A stretch of 64,000 nucleotides of DNA from Ferdinandcohnia sp047238305 (GCF_047238305.1 NZ_JBDFMO010000001.1:3968001-4032000), one strand, 5' to 3'; counted from the stretch's first letter, positions 43,632 through 52,929 are shown. Made by a program: numbers and translations. The notes: generated by a model not told the origin, from the letters alone.

Positions 43632-43666
43632 AACGAATGTAGATTGATGTTCTACATTCGTTTTTT
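43632..43666. terminator. Terminator between the membrane peptide and the M20 hydrolase genes
   Basis: AACGAATGTAGA pairs with TCTACATTCGTT around TTGATGT, followed by TTTTTT. Confidence 0.88.
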
Positions 43667-43670
43667 ATTT

Positions 43671-44921
43671 TTATTCCGATGCCATTTTTACGGTAGTGCG
43701 ATACAGAAGTTCCGTTCCAAGTGAAATATCCTCAAAAGTTGAGTATTCCTTTGGATTATGGCTAATTCCATCTTTACAACGGACAAAAATCATCCCGTAA
43801 TCACATTCATAAGACATCGCTAGCGAATCGTGAAAAGGACCACTCATGAGCTCCGTTGGTTCCAATCCGATCTGTTTCATTTCATTACGCATGATCTCTT
43901 TAATCCACTCGGCGCAATAACGAGGTTCACTATTCGTGTCCTCAGTAATCGTACAAAGTAGCTGATGTTCCTCTGTAATTGCTTTAATCTTGTCACGTAA
44001 TTGAGCTTCAAGTCGATGACGTCTATTTATGTCAATATCTCTCAAATCCACCGTAAAGCTTACTTTTTCAGGAATGATGTTTCGTGAATCTGGGAAAACT
44101 CGTAAGCTTCCAACGGTACCAACAGTTGGAGCACCAGGTTCTTGGCTTGCAATTTCATTTAGAGCAACGATGATTTTAGCTGCACCGACGAGTGCATCCT
44201 TCCTCATTGGCATTGGAACAGACCCAGCATGCCCTGCAAAGCCCTCTAACTCAACGGTTAACCAAAGTGGACCTGAAATCCCAGATACAATTCCAATAGG
44301 TTTATCCATACTTTCTAAAACTGGTCCCTGCTCAATATGCATCTCAAGGAATGACCCAATGCTTCCTTTTGGATATTCTGATTCTTTAAACTTTGATGGA
44401 TCACAACCAAACTCAATAAGAGCCTCCCTTCTTGTCACACCATCTTTATCCTTCCGTTCTAATTCCCCTTCTTCAAGCTTGCCTAGGATTCCCCTGACCC
44501 CAAATAACCCTTTATTAAAACGACATCCTTCTTCATCAGAAAAGGCAATGACCTCAATGGGTTGGTTTGGAACAATCTGATTTTCTTTCATTGTTTGAAT
44601 AACCTCAAGTGCACCTAATACACCAATCGCTCCGTCAAATCGTCCACCATACGGCTGAGAATCAATATGAGACCCTAACATTAAAATGGGTTCGTTTGGA
44701 TTTTTTCCTTCCCATCTGCCTATTAAGTTTCCAAAATCATCGATTCTAGCGGTTAAGCCTGCTTCCTCCATCCAACCTTTCACCGTTTCGACGGCTTGAC
44801 GGTCCTCCTTAGAAAGTGTAAGGCGGCACACTCCTGTTTCACCGATTTTCCCTATTTTCGATAACGCTGTTATTCTTTCTTCAAGCCGTTCCTTATTAAT
44901 GGTTAGTGTTTGGACATTCAT
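43671..44921 (-). CDS. M20-family N-carbamoyl-beta-alanine/allantoate amidohydrolase (ureidopropionase role)
   Basis: The 416-residue metalloenzyme has the binuclear zinc motifs LGSHIDSQPYGGRFDGAIGV, SDEEGCRF, EMHIEQGP and SGPFHDSLAMS. The family includes allantoate amidohydrolase, N-carbamoyl-L-amino-acid hydrolase and beta-ureidopropionase. Next to dihydropyrimidinase, beta-alanine transaminase and PreTA genes, the ureidopropionase role (N-carbamoyl-beta-alanine to beta-alanine, CO2 and NH3) is the best inference. It is the last gene of the pucR-distal operon, 17 bases after ald. Confidence 0.88.
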   Translation of the reverse strand: MNVQTLTINKERLEERITALSKIGKIGETGVCRLTLSKEDRQAVETVKGWMEEAGLTARIDDFGNLIGRWEGKNPNEPILMLGSHIDSQPYGGRFDGAIGVLGALEVIQTMKENQIVPNQPIEVIAFSDEEGCRFNKGLFGVRGILGKLEEGELERKDKDGVTRREALIEFGCDPSKFKESEYPKGSIGSFLEMHIEQGPVLESMDKPIGIVSGISGPLWLTVELEGFAGHAGSVPMPMRKDALVGAAKIIVALNEIASQEPGAPTVGTVGSLRVFPDSRNIIPEKVSFTVDLRDIDINRRHRLEAQLRDKIKAITEEHQLLCTITEDTNSEPRYCAEWIKEIMRNEMKQIGLEPTELMSGPFHDSLAMSYECDYGMIFVRCKDGISHNPKEYSTFEDISLGTELLYRTTVKMASE

Positions 44922-44938
44922 AGCATCAGCCTCCTATT

Positions 44939-46039
44939 TTAAATAGTCACAAATGGTAGATTATGTGCTTTAGCAACTCCTTCGTAAACGATCTTTCCAC
45001 CAATCACATTTAGACCCTTTTGTAAGGATCTATTTTCTGCAAACGCACGCTCATAGCCTTTATTCGCAATCTGGAGAATATAAGGAACTGTTACATTCGT
45101 GAGCGCCATTGTGGATGTTCTTGGGACAGCACCAGGCATATTTCCGACTGCATAATGAACGACTCCATGTTTCGTATATGTAGGATTTGCATGTGTTGTC
45201 ACATGTGTCGCTGTTTCGAATATTCCGCCCTGATCAATGGCAACATCCACAATTACTGAGCCTTCCTCCATTAAACGAACCATTTCTGCGGTCACTAGCT
45301 TTGGTGCTTTAGCACCTGGAATCAATACAGCGCCAATCACAAGGTCTGATTCAGCAACCGCTTGGCCAATCGTATAAGGATTAGACATGAGTGTCGTGAT
45401 GGTATTACCAAAAATATCATCTAACTCACGTAATCTTGTTGGACTGACATCCATAATTGAAACTTGTGCACCAAGTCCTACTGCTATTTTCGCAGCGTTC
45501 ATTCCAACGACGCCGCCACCGATGATGGTCACTTTCCCTCGACTTACTCCAGGAACCCCACCAAGTAGAACTCCTTTGCCTCCTTTTGTTTTTTCAAGAA
45601 ATGAAGCGCCAATTTGTGTAGCCATTCGACCAGCTACCTCACTCATCGGGGTTAGTAAGGGAAGACTTCGATCCTCTAATTGGACCGTTTCATAGGCAAT
45701 GGCCACAACATTCTTTTGCATCAAGGCTTGCGTTAACTCTCGATCAGCAGCTAGATGCAAATACGTAAATAGGATAAGTCCGTCATAAAAGTATTGATAC
45801 TCCTCTTGAATCGGTTCTTTTACCTTTATCACCATATCGCAAGCCCATGCATCAGCAGCCGAATGGACAATGGTTGCTCCTGCTTCTATGTAGAGCTCAT
45901 CAAAGAATCCTGAGTTCTTGCCCGCACCTGTTTCAATAAAAACCGCGTGATTATGTTGAACCAGTTGTGATACACCAGCAGGAGTAAGGGCTACACGATT
46001 TTCATTATTCTTAATTTCCTTAGGTACTCCAATCCTCAT
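44939..46039 (-). CDS. ald: Alanine dehydrogenase
   Basis: The ATG at 46039 (MRIGVPKEIKNNENRVALTP) follows AAAGGTGG; the longer frame to 46129 adds a non-homologous tail. The 366-residue enzyme has the NAD motif IIGGGVVGMNAAKIAVGLGA and the catalytic His in LFTYLHLAADRE. It converts L-alanine to pyruvate and ammonia. In this cluster it would recycle the pyruvate acceptor of the upstream transaminase and release the nitrogen. It is about a dozen residues shorter than B. subtilis Ald, at the C-terminus. Confidence 0.93.
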   Translation of the reverse strand: MRIGVPKEIKNNENRVALTPAGVSQLVQHNHAVFIETGAGKNSGFFDELYIEAGATIVHSAADAWACDMVIKVKEPIQEEYQYFYDGLILFTYLHLAADRELTQALMQKNVVAIAYETVQLEDRSLPLLTPMSEVAGRMATQIGASFLEKTKGGKGVLLGGVPGVSRGKVTIIGGGVVGMNAAKIAVGLGAQVSIMDVSPTRLRELDDIFGNTITTLMSNPYTIGQAVAESDLVIGAVLIPGAKAPKLVTAEMVRLMEEGSVIVDVAIDQGGIFETATHVTTHANPTYTKHGVVHYAVGNMPGAVPRTSTMALTNVTVPYILQIANKGYERAFAENRSLQKGLNVIGGKIVYEGVAKAHNLPFVTI

Positions 46040-46133
46040 CCCCATCCACCTTTCTCTTTTCAAATTCTTCGGACAAATACACCCGTAATCCATGATCATA
46101 AACAAATAGATTACGAGTGTTGGTTTCATCTTT

Positions 46134-47486
46134 TTACAAGTCCTTTATTTCTTCCACTACAGTTCTTTGGACAAATTCTAAGTCTTCCTTTGAAATCGTA
46201 AGTGGAGGAGCAAGGGTTAGTACATTATTGTACCCTGCCACTGTAGCTCCATTTTTCCCGATAATAAGACCCTTTCTTAGGCAGCCCGCTATGACTTTAT
46301 TGACTTGATCAGCGTCAAGAGGTTCTTTTGTTTGTTTGTCCTTGACTAATTCAAGCCCAATTAATAACCCTTTCCCTCTTACGTCTCCTACATATGGATG
46401 GTCCGCTAAAGCTGCTGTAAGACCTTCTTTTAATCGAAATCCAAGAACTTGTGATCGCTCAAAGAGCTTTTCGTTTTCCATAATCTCTAGATTTTTAAGG
46501 GCTAAGGCACAAGCTGCTGGGTTTCCACCGAATGTATTCACATGACGAAAATAATCATATTCCTCTGACCCTTTAAATGCTTCATAAATTTCCTTTCTAA
46601 CGGCCGTTGCAGATAATGGTAGATACGCACTTGTAATGCCCTTTGCCATTGTAATAATATCTGGTTTCACCCCATAGTTCATAAATCCAAATGTTTTTCC
46701 GGTACGACCGAACCCACATATGACCTCATCCACAATTAAAAGCGCACCATGTTTTTCACATACTTCCTTTACCCCCGCCATGTACTGGTCAGGTGCAACA
46801 ATGACACCCCCACCAGTAATGATTGGTTCCATGATCACTCCCGCTATCGTTTCACTAAGTTCCCACGTCATCACACGGTCAATATCTTTTACTGATTGTA
46901 ATTCCGAAGCTTTTGCATCTACTTTTTCATCTGAACGATATACATCAGGTGGTGCCACATGGAGAAATCCTGGTGCGAGTGGTTCATATTTATACTTTCG
47001 CTGCGCTTGACCAGTTGCGGCAAGCGATCCCATTGAATTACCATGGTAGGCACGATAGCGTGAGATAAATTTGTAACGGGAGTGCTCCCCTTTTTGTTGA
47101 TGGTATTGCCTAACTAGTTTAAAAGCTGTTTCATTCGCTTCCGAACCACTATTTGAGAAGAAGATGACATACTCGTCTCCAAGCATTTCATTAAGCTTTT
47201 CAGCTAGTTTTATCGCAGGTTCATGGCTATGTGTTAATGGATAATATGCCATTTCTTTAAGCTGTTCATGAGCAGCATCCGCAAGCTCTTTTCTTCCATA
47301 CCCCACATTTACACACCAAAGCCCTGACATTGCATCGAGATACCGCTTCCCATTATGATCTATTAACCATGACCCTTCTGCTTTTTGAATCACAAGAGTT
47401 GAATTAGGATTGTATGGCTTCATCGAATGCCATACATAATCCTTATCCTTTGTTAACAGGTCTTCCCCGTGTGTAACCTTTGTCAT
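46134..47486 (-). CDS. Class III aminotransferase, probable beta-alanine:pyruvate type
   Basis: The ATG at 47486 follows AAGGAGGGAAGG; the frame start at 47513 overlaps the upstream gene. The 450-residue PLP enzyme has FFSNSGSEANETAFKLVRQY, LLIVDEVICGFGRTGKTFG with the cofactor Asp, and the Schiff-base lysine in ITMAKGITSAY. Sequence and context fit a beta-alanine (omega-amino acid):pyruvate transaminase giving malonate semialdehyde and L-alanine. It lies 16 bases after the mmsA-like gene and about 95 before ald. Confidence 0.9.
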   Translation of the reverse strand: MTKVTHGEDLLTKDKDYVWHSMKPYNPNSTLVIQKAEGSWLIDHNGKRYLDAMSGLWCVNVGYGRKELADAAHEQLKEMAYYPLTHSHEPAIKLAEKLNEMLGDEYVIFFSNSGSEANETAFKLVRQYHQQKGEHSRYKFISRYRAYHGNSMGSLAATGQAQRKYKYEPLAPGFLHVAPPDVYRSDEKVDAKASELQSVKDIDRVMTWELSETIAGVIMEPIITGGGVIVAPDQYMAGVKEVCEKHGALLIVDEVICGFGRTGKTFGFMNYGVKPDIITMAKGITSAYLPLSATAVRKEIYEAFKGSEEYDYFRHVNTFGGNPAACALALKNLEIMENEKLFERSQVLGFRLKEGLTAALADHPYVGDVRGKGLLIGLELVKDKQTKEPLDADQVNKVIAGCLRKGLIIGKNGATVAGYNNVLTLAPPLTISKEDLEFVQRTVVEEIKDL

Positions 47487-47502
47487 ACCGCCTTCCCTCC
47501 TT

Positions 47503-48969
47503 TTAATAGTCAAAACGGGATGTAATCATTTTTTTACGTGTATAGAAATTCACTCCATCCTTACCATTCACATGGAGGTCACCGTAGAAGGAATCCTTCC
47601 AACCCGAAAATGGGAAAAACGCCATTGTTGCTGGTACACCAACATTGATACCGAGCATTCCTGCTTCCGCTTCCTCTCTAAATTGTCTGGCGGCTCTTGC
47701 ATCTTTTGTATAGATGGTGGCGCCATTTCCAAAACGTGACTTTCGAATATAGTCAAGACCTTCATCTAAATCCTTAGCACGTAACAGACTTAGAACTGGT
47801 GCAAAGATTTCCTCTTTGGCAATCGTCATATCTGGAGTTACATGGTCAAAAATGGTTGGCCCCAAAAAGTTTCCGTCTGGCATCTCATCCATTTCTTTTC
47901 TTCCATCCCTTATAAGTTCGGCACCTTCCTCAAGTCCTTTTTCCACGTAGCCCAGAACTTTTTTCAGGTGTGACTCGCGAATAACAGGTGTTAGTAGCAC
48001 CTCATCATCCATTCCATTTCCAATCGTCAGCTGATCTGCAGCATCCTTAAGTGCAGACACAAATTTTTCACCGTTCCCTACAACAACAACGGCACTGCAA
48101 GCCATGCAACGTTGTCCTGCACTTCCAAATGTCGAGCTGATAATATTAGCTACCGCTTTTTCCATGTCTGCGTCCGGCATGACAATATGGTGGTTTTTCG
48201 CACCTGATAAGGCTTGAACTCGTTTGCCTTGCGCAGCTGCACGCTCATATACATATTTGGCAACAGGCTGTGAGCCTACAAATGATATGGCACTTACATT
48301 CGGATGATCTAGCAAACCATTTACAACATCATGTGCCCCATGAACAACGTTTAACACTCCATTTGGTGCCCCCGCTTCCGTAAGTAAGCGTGCAAGCTCA
48401 TTCGCAAGCATAGGTGTCCGTTCAGATGGCTTTAATACAAACGTATTGCCAAGTGCAATGGCTAATGGAAACATCCACATCGGGACCATCATCGGGAAAT
48501 TAAATGGGGTAATTCCACCTACTACTCCTAATGGGTAGCGGAACATTTCAGAGTCTATATCCTCCGCAATATTCGATAATGTCTCACCCATCATTAACGT
48601 AGGAGCACCTGCTGCAAATTCCACACATTCAATTCCACGTAAAACTTCACCATGTGCTTCCTTATAGGCTTTACCGTTTTCTTGGACAACCAGTCTTGCT
48701 AGCCTTTCATGATTTTCTGTTAGTAAATAGTGATATTTGTATAAGATCCTTGCCCGTTTTGGAACCGGGGTATTTTTCCAGGTTTTGAATGCTTCTCTAG
48801 CAGCTTTGACAGCGAGATCTACGTCTTCCTTTGAAGAAAGCGGCACACGTACTAATGTTTCTTTTGTTGCAGGATTCGGTACCTCAAGCGTTTCCGTTCC
48901 TAGCGCATCCACCCATTCTCCATTTATATAGTTTTTTAATACATCTGTTTCACGTTTAACTACGGTCAT
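47503..48969 (-). CDS. mmsA: CoA-acylating (methyl)malonate-semialdehyde dehydrogenase
   Basis: The 488-residue aldehyde dehydrogenase has the MMSDH-type catalytic stretch SAGQRCMACSAVVVVG, KPSERTPMLANELARLL and PFNFPMMVPMWMFPLAI. It converts malonate semialdehyde to acetyl-CoA with NAD and CoA, closing the uracil route. The start follows AGGAGGATA. It heads the transaminase-ald-hydrolase operon; a cre-like site lies 73 bases upstream. The close homologue iolA belongs to inositol use, but no iol genes are here. Confidence 0.92.
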   Translation of the reverse strand: MTVVKRETDVLKNYINGEWVDALGTETLEVPNPATKETLVRVPLSSKEDVDLAVKAAREAFKTWKNTPVPKRARILYKYHYLLTENHERLARLVVQENGKAYKEAHGEVLRGIECVEFAAGAPTLMMGETLSNIAEDIDSEMFRYPLGVVGGITPFNFPMMVPMWMFPLAIALGNTFVLKPSERTPMLANELARLLTEAGAPNGVLNVVHGAHDVVNGLLDHPNVSAISFVGSQPVAKYVYERAAAQGKRVQALSGAKNHHIVMPDADMEKAVANIISSTFGSAGQRCMACSAVVVVGNGEKFVSALKDAADQLTIGNGMDDEVLLTPVIRESHLKKVLGYVEKGLEEGAELIRDGRKEMDEMPDGNFLGPTIFDHVTPDMTIAKEEIFAPVLSLLRAKDLDEGLDYIRKSRFGNGATIYTKDARAARQFREEAEAGMLGINVGVPATMAFFPFSGWKDSFYGDLHVNGKDGVNFYTRKKMITSRFDY

Positions 48970-49041
48970 ATTTTACATATCCTCCTTTTCGTAATCGTAC
49001 GATTCCAAACCCTTACCCTATAAGCTCATTATCCTTTAAAA

Positions 49042-49055
49042 TGAAAGTGCTTTCA
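49042..49055. promoter_or_regulatory. cre-like catabolite-repression site upstream of mmsA
   Basis: TGAAAGTGCTTTCA is a perfect 6-base dyad (TGAAAG/CTTTCA) and differs from the ideal CcpA operator only in its central CG. It lies about 73 bases before the mmsA start codon. Confidence 0.7.
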
Positions 49056-49120
49056 TTAGACATTCTGTAAAATAACTGCTTGTAATTTTTCCACATTATG
49101 AATGATACCTTTGCACTAAA

Positions 49121-49138
49121 AAACCCACGCAGTGGGTT
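49121..49138 (-). terminator. Terminator of pucR
   Basis: AACCCAC and GTGGGTT pair on the minus strand around TGC and run into six T residues. It overlaps the pucR stop codon. Confidence 0.8.
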
Positions 49139-50744
49139 ATAAAATTTCCTTTTTCTCTTTTAATTGTTTGGATGATACTAAAAATTCGTATGATAAAATC
49201 ATAAACTCAATCGCCAGTCGTTTTTCGTGACTCATAAAATCTGATCCTAGTAGTTTTTCAAGCTTTTGAATACGGTGATATAGTGTTTGCCTCACAATAA
49301 ATAAGCGCTTTGCAGTTTCTTGTTTGGAGCCGTTACATGATAAATAGGTTTTGAGTGTTTCCATTAGCTTTCCATTATATTTTTTATCATAGGCGATGAC
49401 TGGTTCTAAATATTCCAGAACGACTTCCTGTAAATCAATATGTCTATGAAGCAATGAAATAAGTCGAAAAATATGTAAATCATCATAAAAATAACTCTGT
49501 GCTGGAATAGACATCCGCTTTTGAATTCGGATTGTTTCAAATGCCGTTTGATAGCTTTTATGCACATCTGTTAACTCTTCTACAAATTTCCCAATCCCAA
49601 ATACCGGAAGGACCTTAGTTTTCACACGATGTATGTCAGAGTTTAATAGCCTCTGAATTCCTTCCTGAACTCTTGCTTTCCATGTCGTAGTAGTTCGCTC
49701 ATTAAGCATAATTAAAACAATCGTGTTTCTTTTTTCAGTGACAAAAAGTGTAAAGCCCCGCTGTTCAAAAATGGCCCTAGTAAACATTTTAAAATAGGTT
49801 AAATCACTTGTAGAATACTCGCCAATTGCATCTATTTTACAAATACAAACAACGGCTCCCTTGGGTTTACTTGTTGAATTCAATGCTAAATATTCATTGA
49901 TTGACTCTTGGCTTTGTTCACCTTCTAACCAATCATTGATCCATTCAGTTGCTTCTACCCTTTGCTTTTCCTCGACATAAAGGTTACGAAGAAAAAGCTG
50001 AGCAAGGGCTGTTGCTGTCCGATCTAAAATCAGGTGATCAAATTCGGTTAATTCTCTATCCTCAGTGATGATCACCAATTCCGCATAGCTTTCTCCTAAT
50101 AAATGGATGGTGCTTTTTGCCACATAGGTAGAATCTTCAAACTGAGACCTTATACATTCTAATAGTTTCATTCGTTTTTGTTCGGTAGCTTCTGGAATAA
50201 ATAGAGATTCATTGTTATTAAAGAGGATGATTACTTGGACATGGAGGTAGCTTCTAATAAATTTTAGAATGTCAACATAATGATCGATTGTTAATAAACT
50301 TTTATTTAAGGCTTGTGAGTAACTTTCAAGGTTGGAAATCATTTGGTATTGGCGGTTAATAAGGAGTCCATGGATGTCTTGGGTAATTTCAACAAATGGT
50401 ACTTCTTGTAAAAAAACAATGATTGGAAAATATGATTTATTTGCAATATCAATAATTTCTGGTGGGATCGATGGGGTATATGTTCCTATTTCAATACAGA
50501 TTCCTGCTGCCTGTGAATCAATTAATTGCTCGATGACTGAGATAAATTTTTCCTTATTATCCCTCCAAGCAACTCCAGTTGAAAGAATTAATTCATTCCC
50601 ATTTAAAAGATTCCTAATATTTGTTACTTCAACAACGTGGACCCATTTTACTTGTCGCCCGAGTCCTTCTTTACCGGCAATGACTTTACTGCTTTCAAAA
50701 TGCCTTCGACTTAAAATATCTTCAACGGTAATAGATGATTTCAA
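49137..50744 (-). CDS. pucR: PucR family transcriptional regulator
   Basis: The 535-residue protein has the PucR N-terminal domain (SITVEDILSRRHFESSKVIA at the start), a central degenerate GGDEF-like region, and a C-terminal HTH of the PucR/CdaR kind (SCNGSKQETAKRLFIVRQTL). Such regulators respond to nitrogen compounds, mostly purine products. Here it lies between the two halves of a pyrimidine degradation cluster, so it is the probable activator of that route. This is inferred from position. Confidence 0.88.
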   Translation of the reverse strand: MKSSITVEDILSRRHFESSKVIAGKEGLGRQVKWVHVVEVTNIRNLLNGNELILSTGVAWRDNKEKFISVIEQLIDSQAAGICIEIGTYTPSIPPEIIDIANKSYFPIIVFLQEVPFVEITQDIHGLLINRQYQMISNLESYSQALNKSLLTIDHYVDILKFIRSYLHVQVIILFNNNESLFIPEATEQKRMKLLECIRSQFEDSTYVAKSTIHLLGESYAELVIITEDRELTEFDHLILDRTATALAQLFLRNLYVEEKQRVEATEWINDWLEGEQSQESINEYLALNSTSKPKGAVVCICKIDAIGEYSTSDLTYFKMFTRAIFEQRGFTLFVTEKRNTIVLIMLNERTTTTWKARVQEGIQRLLNSDIHRVKTKVLPVFGIGKFVEELTDVHKSYQTAFETIRIQKRMSIPAQSYFYDDLHIFRLISLLHRHIDLQEVVLEYLEPVIAYDKKYNGKLMETLKTYLSCNGSKQETAKRLFIVRQTLYHRIQKLEKLLGSDFMSHEKRLAIEFMILSYEFLVSSKQLKEKKEIL

Positions 50745-50842
50745 TCTACAGCTCCCCTATACTGAATTTTCAGATTAGCTTAATTATATATGATATTGAG
50801 AGTAAAAGGGACGCTTTTTCTACTTTTTTTCCAACCTCCGCG

Positions 50843-50859
50843 AAAAAGCCAGTATCTTT
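50843..50859. repeat. Left arm of a terminator hairpin split by the IS element
   Basis: AAAAAGCCAGTATCTTT on the plus strand is the inverse of AAAGACACTGGCTTTTT at 52644-52660, differing at one position that would be a G-U pair in RNA. Bringing the two together (loop of about four bases) recreates an intrinsic terminator behind the permease operon. Confidence 0.75.
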
Positions 50860-50992
50860 CAGGTGAACTACCCCTCCTTATCGACCTTGCGGTCTGATTG
50901 AAGAAGGGGCTTCTCGGGAACTAGATACTTTTGTTAGCTATCTATATTTACCAAGCTATGAGGGTAGTCCCTACCCCTATGGAAGATACCAT

Positions 50993-52081
50993 TTACATGG
51001 CTAGTTTTAGCAAGTTGATACTTGCATTTATATCTCTGTCATGATGGCTGTTGCACTCTGGGCAATCCCATTCACGAAGGTTTAGATTTTTTACTTCCAT
51101 GTTCTTGTACCCACAACAAGAACATAGCTGACTAGAAGCATAATTCTTAGGTGCGATTATCAAATCACGACCTTTCCAAACGGCTTTATAGTTAAGATAT
51201 TCTCTGAATTTAGACCAGGATACTTCGCTGATGGCTTTTGCTAACTTATGATTCTTTTGCATATTCTTCACTTTTAAGTCCTCAATCACAATAACTTGGT
51301 TTTCGTTTGTGATTTCGTTACTGATTTTGTGAAGAAAATCATTCCGTTGGTTAGCGATTTTTTCGTGAAGTTTCGCAATTTGCAATCTAATCTTATTGCG
51401 ATTGCTTGAACCCTTCTTTTTACGTGACAAAGAACGTTGCAAGAAAGCTAATCTTTTTTCAACTTTACGCAACCACTTAGGGTTTTCATATTTCTTGCCA
51501 TTGGATAATATCGCAAAGTATTTTAAGCCGACATCAATACCGACCCTAGTATCAATCTTAGGAAATAGCTGTTCATTTTCTTCCACCAAAACAGAAGCAA
51601 AGTATTTGCCTGTCGGCGCTTGAGAAATGGTTACGGACTTAATCAAACCTTGGAATTGTCTGTGTTGCTTGATTCGTACCAATGTTTTTAATTTTGGTAG
51701 TTTGATATAGCCCTTTTCAACGAAGACAGTTCCCTTTTGATTATTCGTCTTGTAGCTACGATGATCGTCTTTTTTAGCTTTGAATTTTGGGAACCCCACT
51801 GATTTATCACGAAAGAAATTAGCATAAGCTTTATCTAAATTTATTTGGGCATTCGCTAGAGCAAGGCTATCTACTTCTTTTAAGAAAGGGAATTCAGCTT
51901 TATATTGCGCTGGTGTAGGAAATTTGATAGTTTTTTCTGCTTTTTCTTGTGACTCGTTGTAAGATTTTATTCTATCAGCAAGCATTTTGTTATACACGAA
52001 ACGTACACATCCAAAGGTTTTCGCAAAGAATATGCGTTGTTCTTTATTCGGATAAATACGATACTTGTATGCTTTCAACAT
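50993..52081 (-). CDS. tnpB: TnpB RNA-guided nuclease (IS605 family)
   Basis: The 362-residue protein has the OrfB N-terminal part, then RuvC-like motifs: Asp183 in GIDVGLKYF, Glu267 in VIEDL and Asp350 in HDRDINAS. The zinc finger CSCC and CPEC (Cys320, 323, 340, 343) is intact. TnpB proteins cut DNA guided by an omega RNA encoded by the end of the element. All catalytic residues are visible, so it should be active. It starts three bases after tnpA. Confidence 0.93.
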   Translation of the reverse strand: MLKAYKYRIYPNKEQRIFFAKTFGCVRFVYNKMLADRIKSYNESQEKAEKTIKFPTPAQYKAEFPFLKEVDSLALANAQINLDKAYANFFRDKSVGFPKFKAKKDDHRSYKTNNQKGTVFVEKGYIKLPKLKTLVRIKQHRQFQGLIKSVTISQAPTGKYFASVLVEENEQLFPKIDTRVGIDVGLKYFAILSNGKKYENPKWLRKVEKRLAFLQRSLSRKKKGSSNRNKIRLQIAKLHEKIANQRNDFLHKISNEITNENQVIVIEDLKVKNMQKNHKLAKAISEVSWSKFREYLNYKAVWKGRDLIIAPKNYASSQLCSCCGYKNMEVKNLNLREWDCPECNSHHDRDINASINLLKLAM

Positions 52082-52084
52082 TGC

Positions 52085-52489
52085 CTACACCCCCTTTTGT
52101 CCTTGAGTTTCAATATACTGTTTTAATACTTCTAATGGTGCACCACCAACTGTTAGCAGGCAATAGCTTTGTGACCAGAAGTATTCTTTCCATAGTTTTT
52201 GTCTGATTTCAGGGAATTCGTTTTTGATTTTTCGTGAACTGGCACTCTTATAGGCGTTGATGAACTTAGATAGTTCTGTATTGGGTTTAGCTGTAAGGAG
52301 AACGTGAACATGGTCCATATCATGATTCCATTCTGTTACGGTGATATGATACTTTTCCCCAATATCTTCAAATATGGTTTTCAATCTAGTTGAGATAGTA
52401 TCGTCAATGACTTTTCTTCGGTATTTTACAACCATAATAAGGTGGTAGTTAAGCTTGAATACTGAATGATTATTTGTGTCTAGTTTCAC
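52085..52489 (-). CDS. tnpA: IS200-like Y1 transposase
   Basis: The 134-residue HUH single-strand transposase has the His-hydrophobe-His pair HVH (His60, His62) in MDHVHVLLTAKP and the catalytic Tyr125 in EVLKQYIETQ. It is complete. It moves the element as single-stranded DNA with tnpB downstream. The start follows AAGAGGTGATAC. Confidence 0.93.
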   Translation of the reverse strand: MKLDTNNHSVFKLNYHLIMVVKYRRKVIDDTISTRLKTIFEDIGEKYHITVTEWNHDMDHVHVLLTAKPNTELSKFINAYKSASSRKIKNEFPEIRQKLWKEYFWSQSYCLLTVGGAPLEVLKQYIETQGQKGV

Positions 52490-52643
52490 TGTATCACCTC
52501 TTTATTTCAGTAAACGACTGAATAACAAGAAGTGCATACAATAATCCTTTAGGCTATCGCCTATCCGACATTCATCCCCTCCCTACTCATTGGGCTTCTC
52601 CCTTCACATTCCTTGAGGAAGGGGAATTCTGTCGGATTACGTT

Positions 52644-52660
52644 AAAGACACTGGCTTTTT
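52644..52660. repeat. Right arm of the split terminator hairpin
   Basis: AAAGACACTGGCTTTTT on the plus strand pairs with the arm at 50843-50859. It lies 24 bases after the stop of the 70-aa gene, where a terminator of the permease operon would be expected. Confidence 0.75.
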
Positions 52661-52683
52661 CCTGTTAATCTGGATACAGACTC

Positions 52684-52896
52684 TTAAGCACCTTCCTGTT
52701 GTTGCTTAATTAGCATTACCGCAAAATACTTTCGCCCTTCTGGTGTAATAATGTGGAGGGTTTCTTTTTGACCGTTATTCTCAAAATCTACGAATGCCCC
52801 ACTAAGATTTTCAATTACACTCGTCATTTTATAGCCTTTTTGAAGTAAAAAATCAATTTTGTCTCTCTCTTGTAAAAAGATTTGGTATTCTGACAT
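52684..52896 (-). CDS. 70-aa protein in the uracil cluster, unknown function
   Basis: The 70-residue soluble protein (start MSEYQIFLQERDKIDFLLQK, end LIKQQQEGA) has no recognised domain. The ATG follows AAAGGAGTG. It lies 33 bases after the uracil permease stop on the same strand and is followed by the split terminator, so it is the last gene of the preT-preA-hydA-permease unit. A small regulatory or stabilising role near the permease is possible but unsupported. Confidence 0.7.
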   Translation of the reverse strand: MSEYQIFLQERDKIDFLLQKGYKMTSVIENLSGAFVDFENNGQKETLHIITPEGRKYFAVMLIKQQQEGA

Positions 52897-52929
52897 GTAT
52901 GGACACTCCTTTGTATCACAATTACTCTT

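Larger units (their letters stand above)
50860..52643 (-). mobile_element. IS200/IS605 family insertion sequence, tnpA + tnpB
   Basis: The element has an intact Y1 transposase and an intact TnpB in the same orientation, with subterminal hairpins at both ends: CCCTTC/GAAGGG on the tnpA side (about 52590-52628) and CCCCTTC/AAGGAGGGG on the tnpB side (about 50870-50910). There are no terminal inverted repeats of its own and no target duplication, as expected. Boundaries are inferred from the split terminator arms and are good to a few bases. The tnpA-side flank ends in TTTAAC, the probable target motif. Confidence 0.85.

Noticed and set aside
47503..48969. Myo-inositol operon gene iolA
   Set aside because: The enzyme family is the same, but every neighbour belongs to pyrimidine and beta-alanine breakdown and no other iol gene is present.
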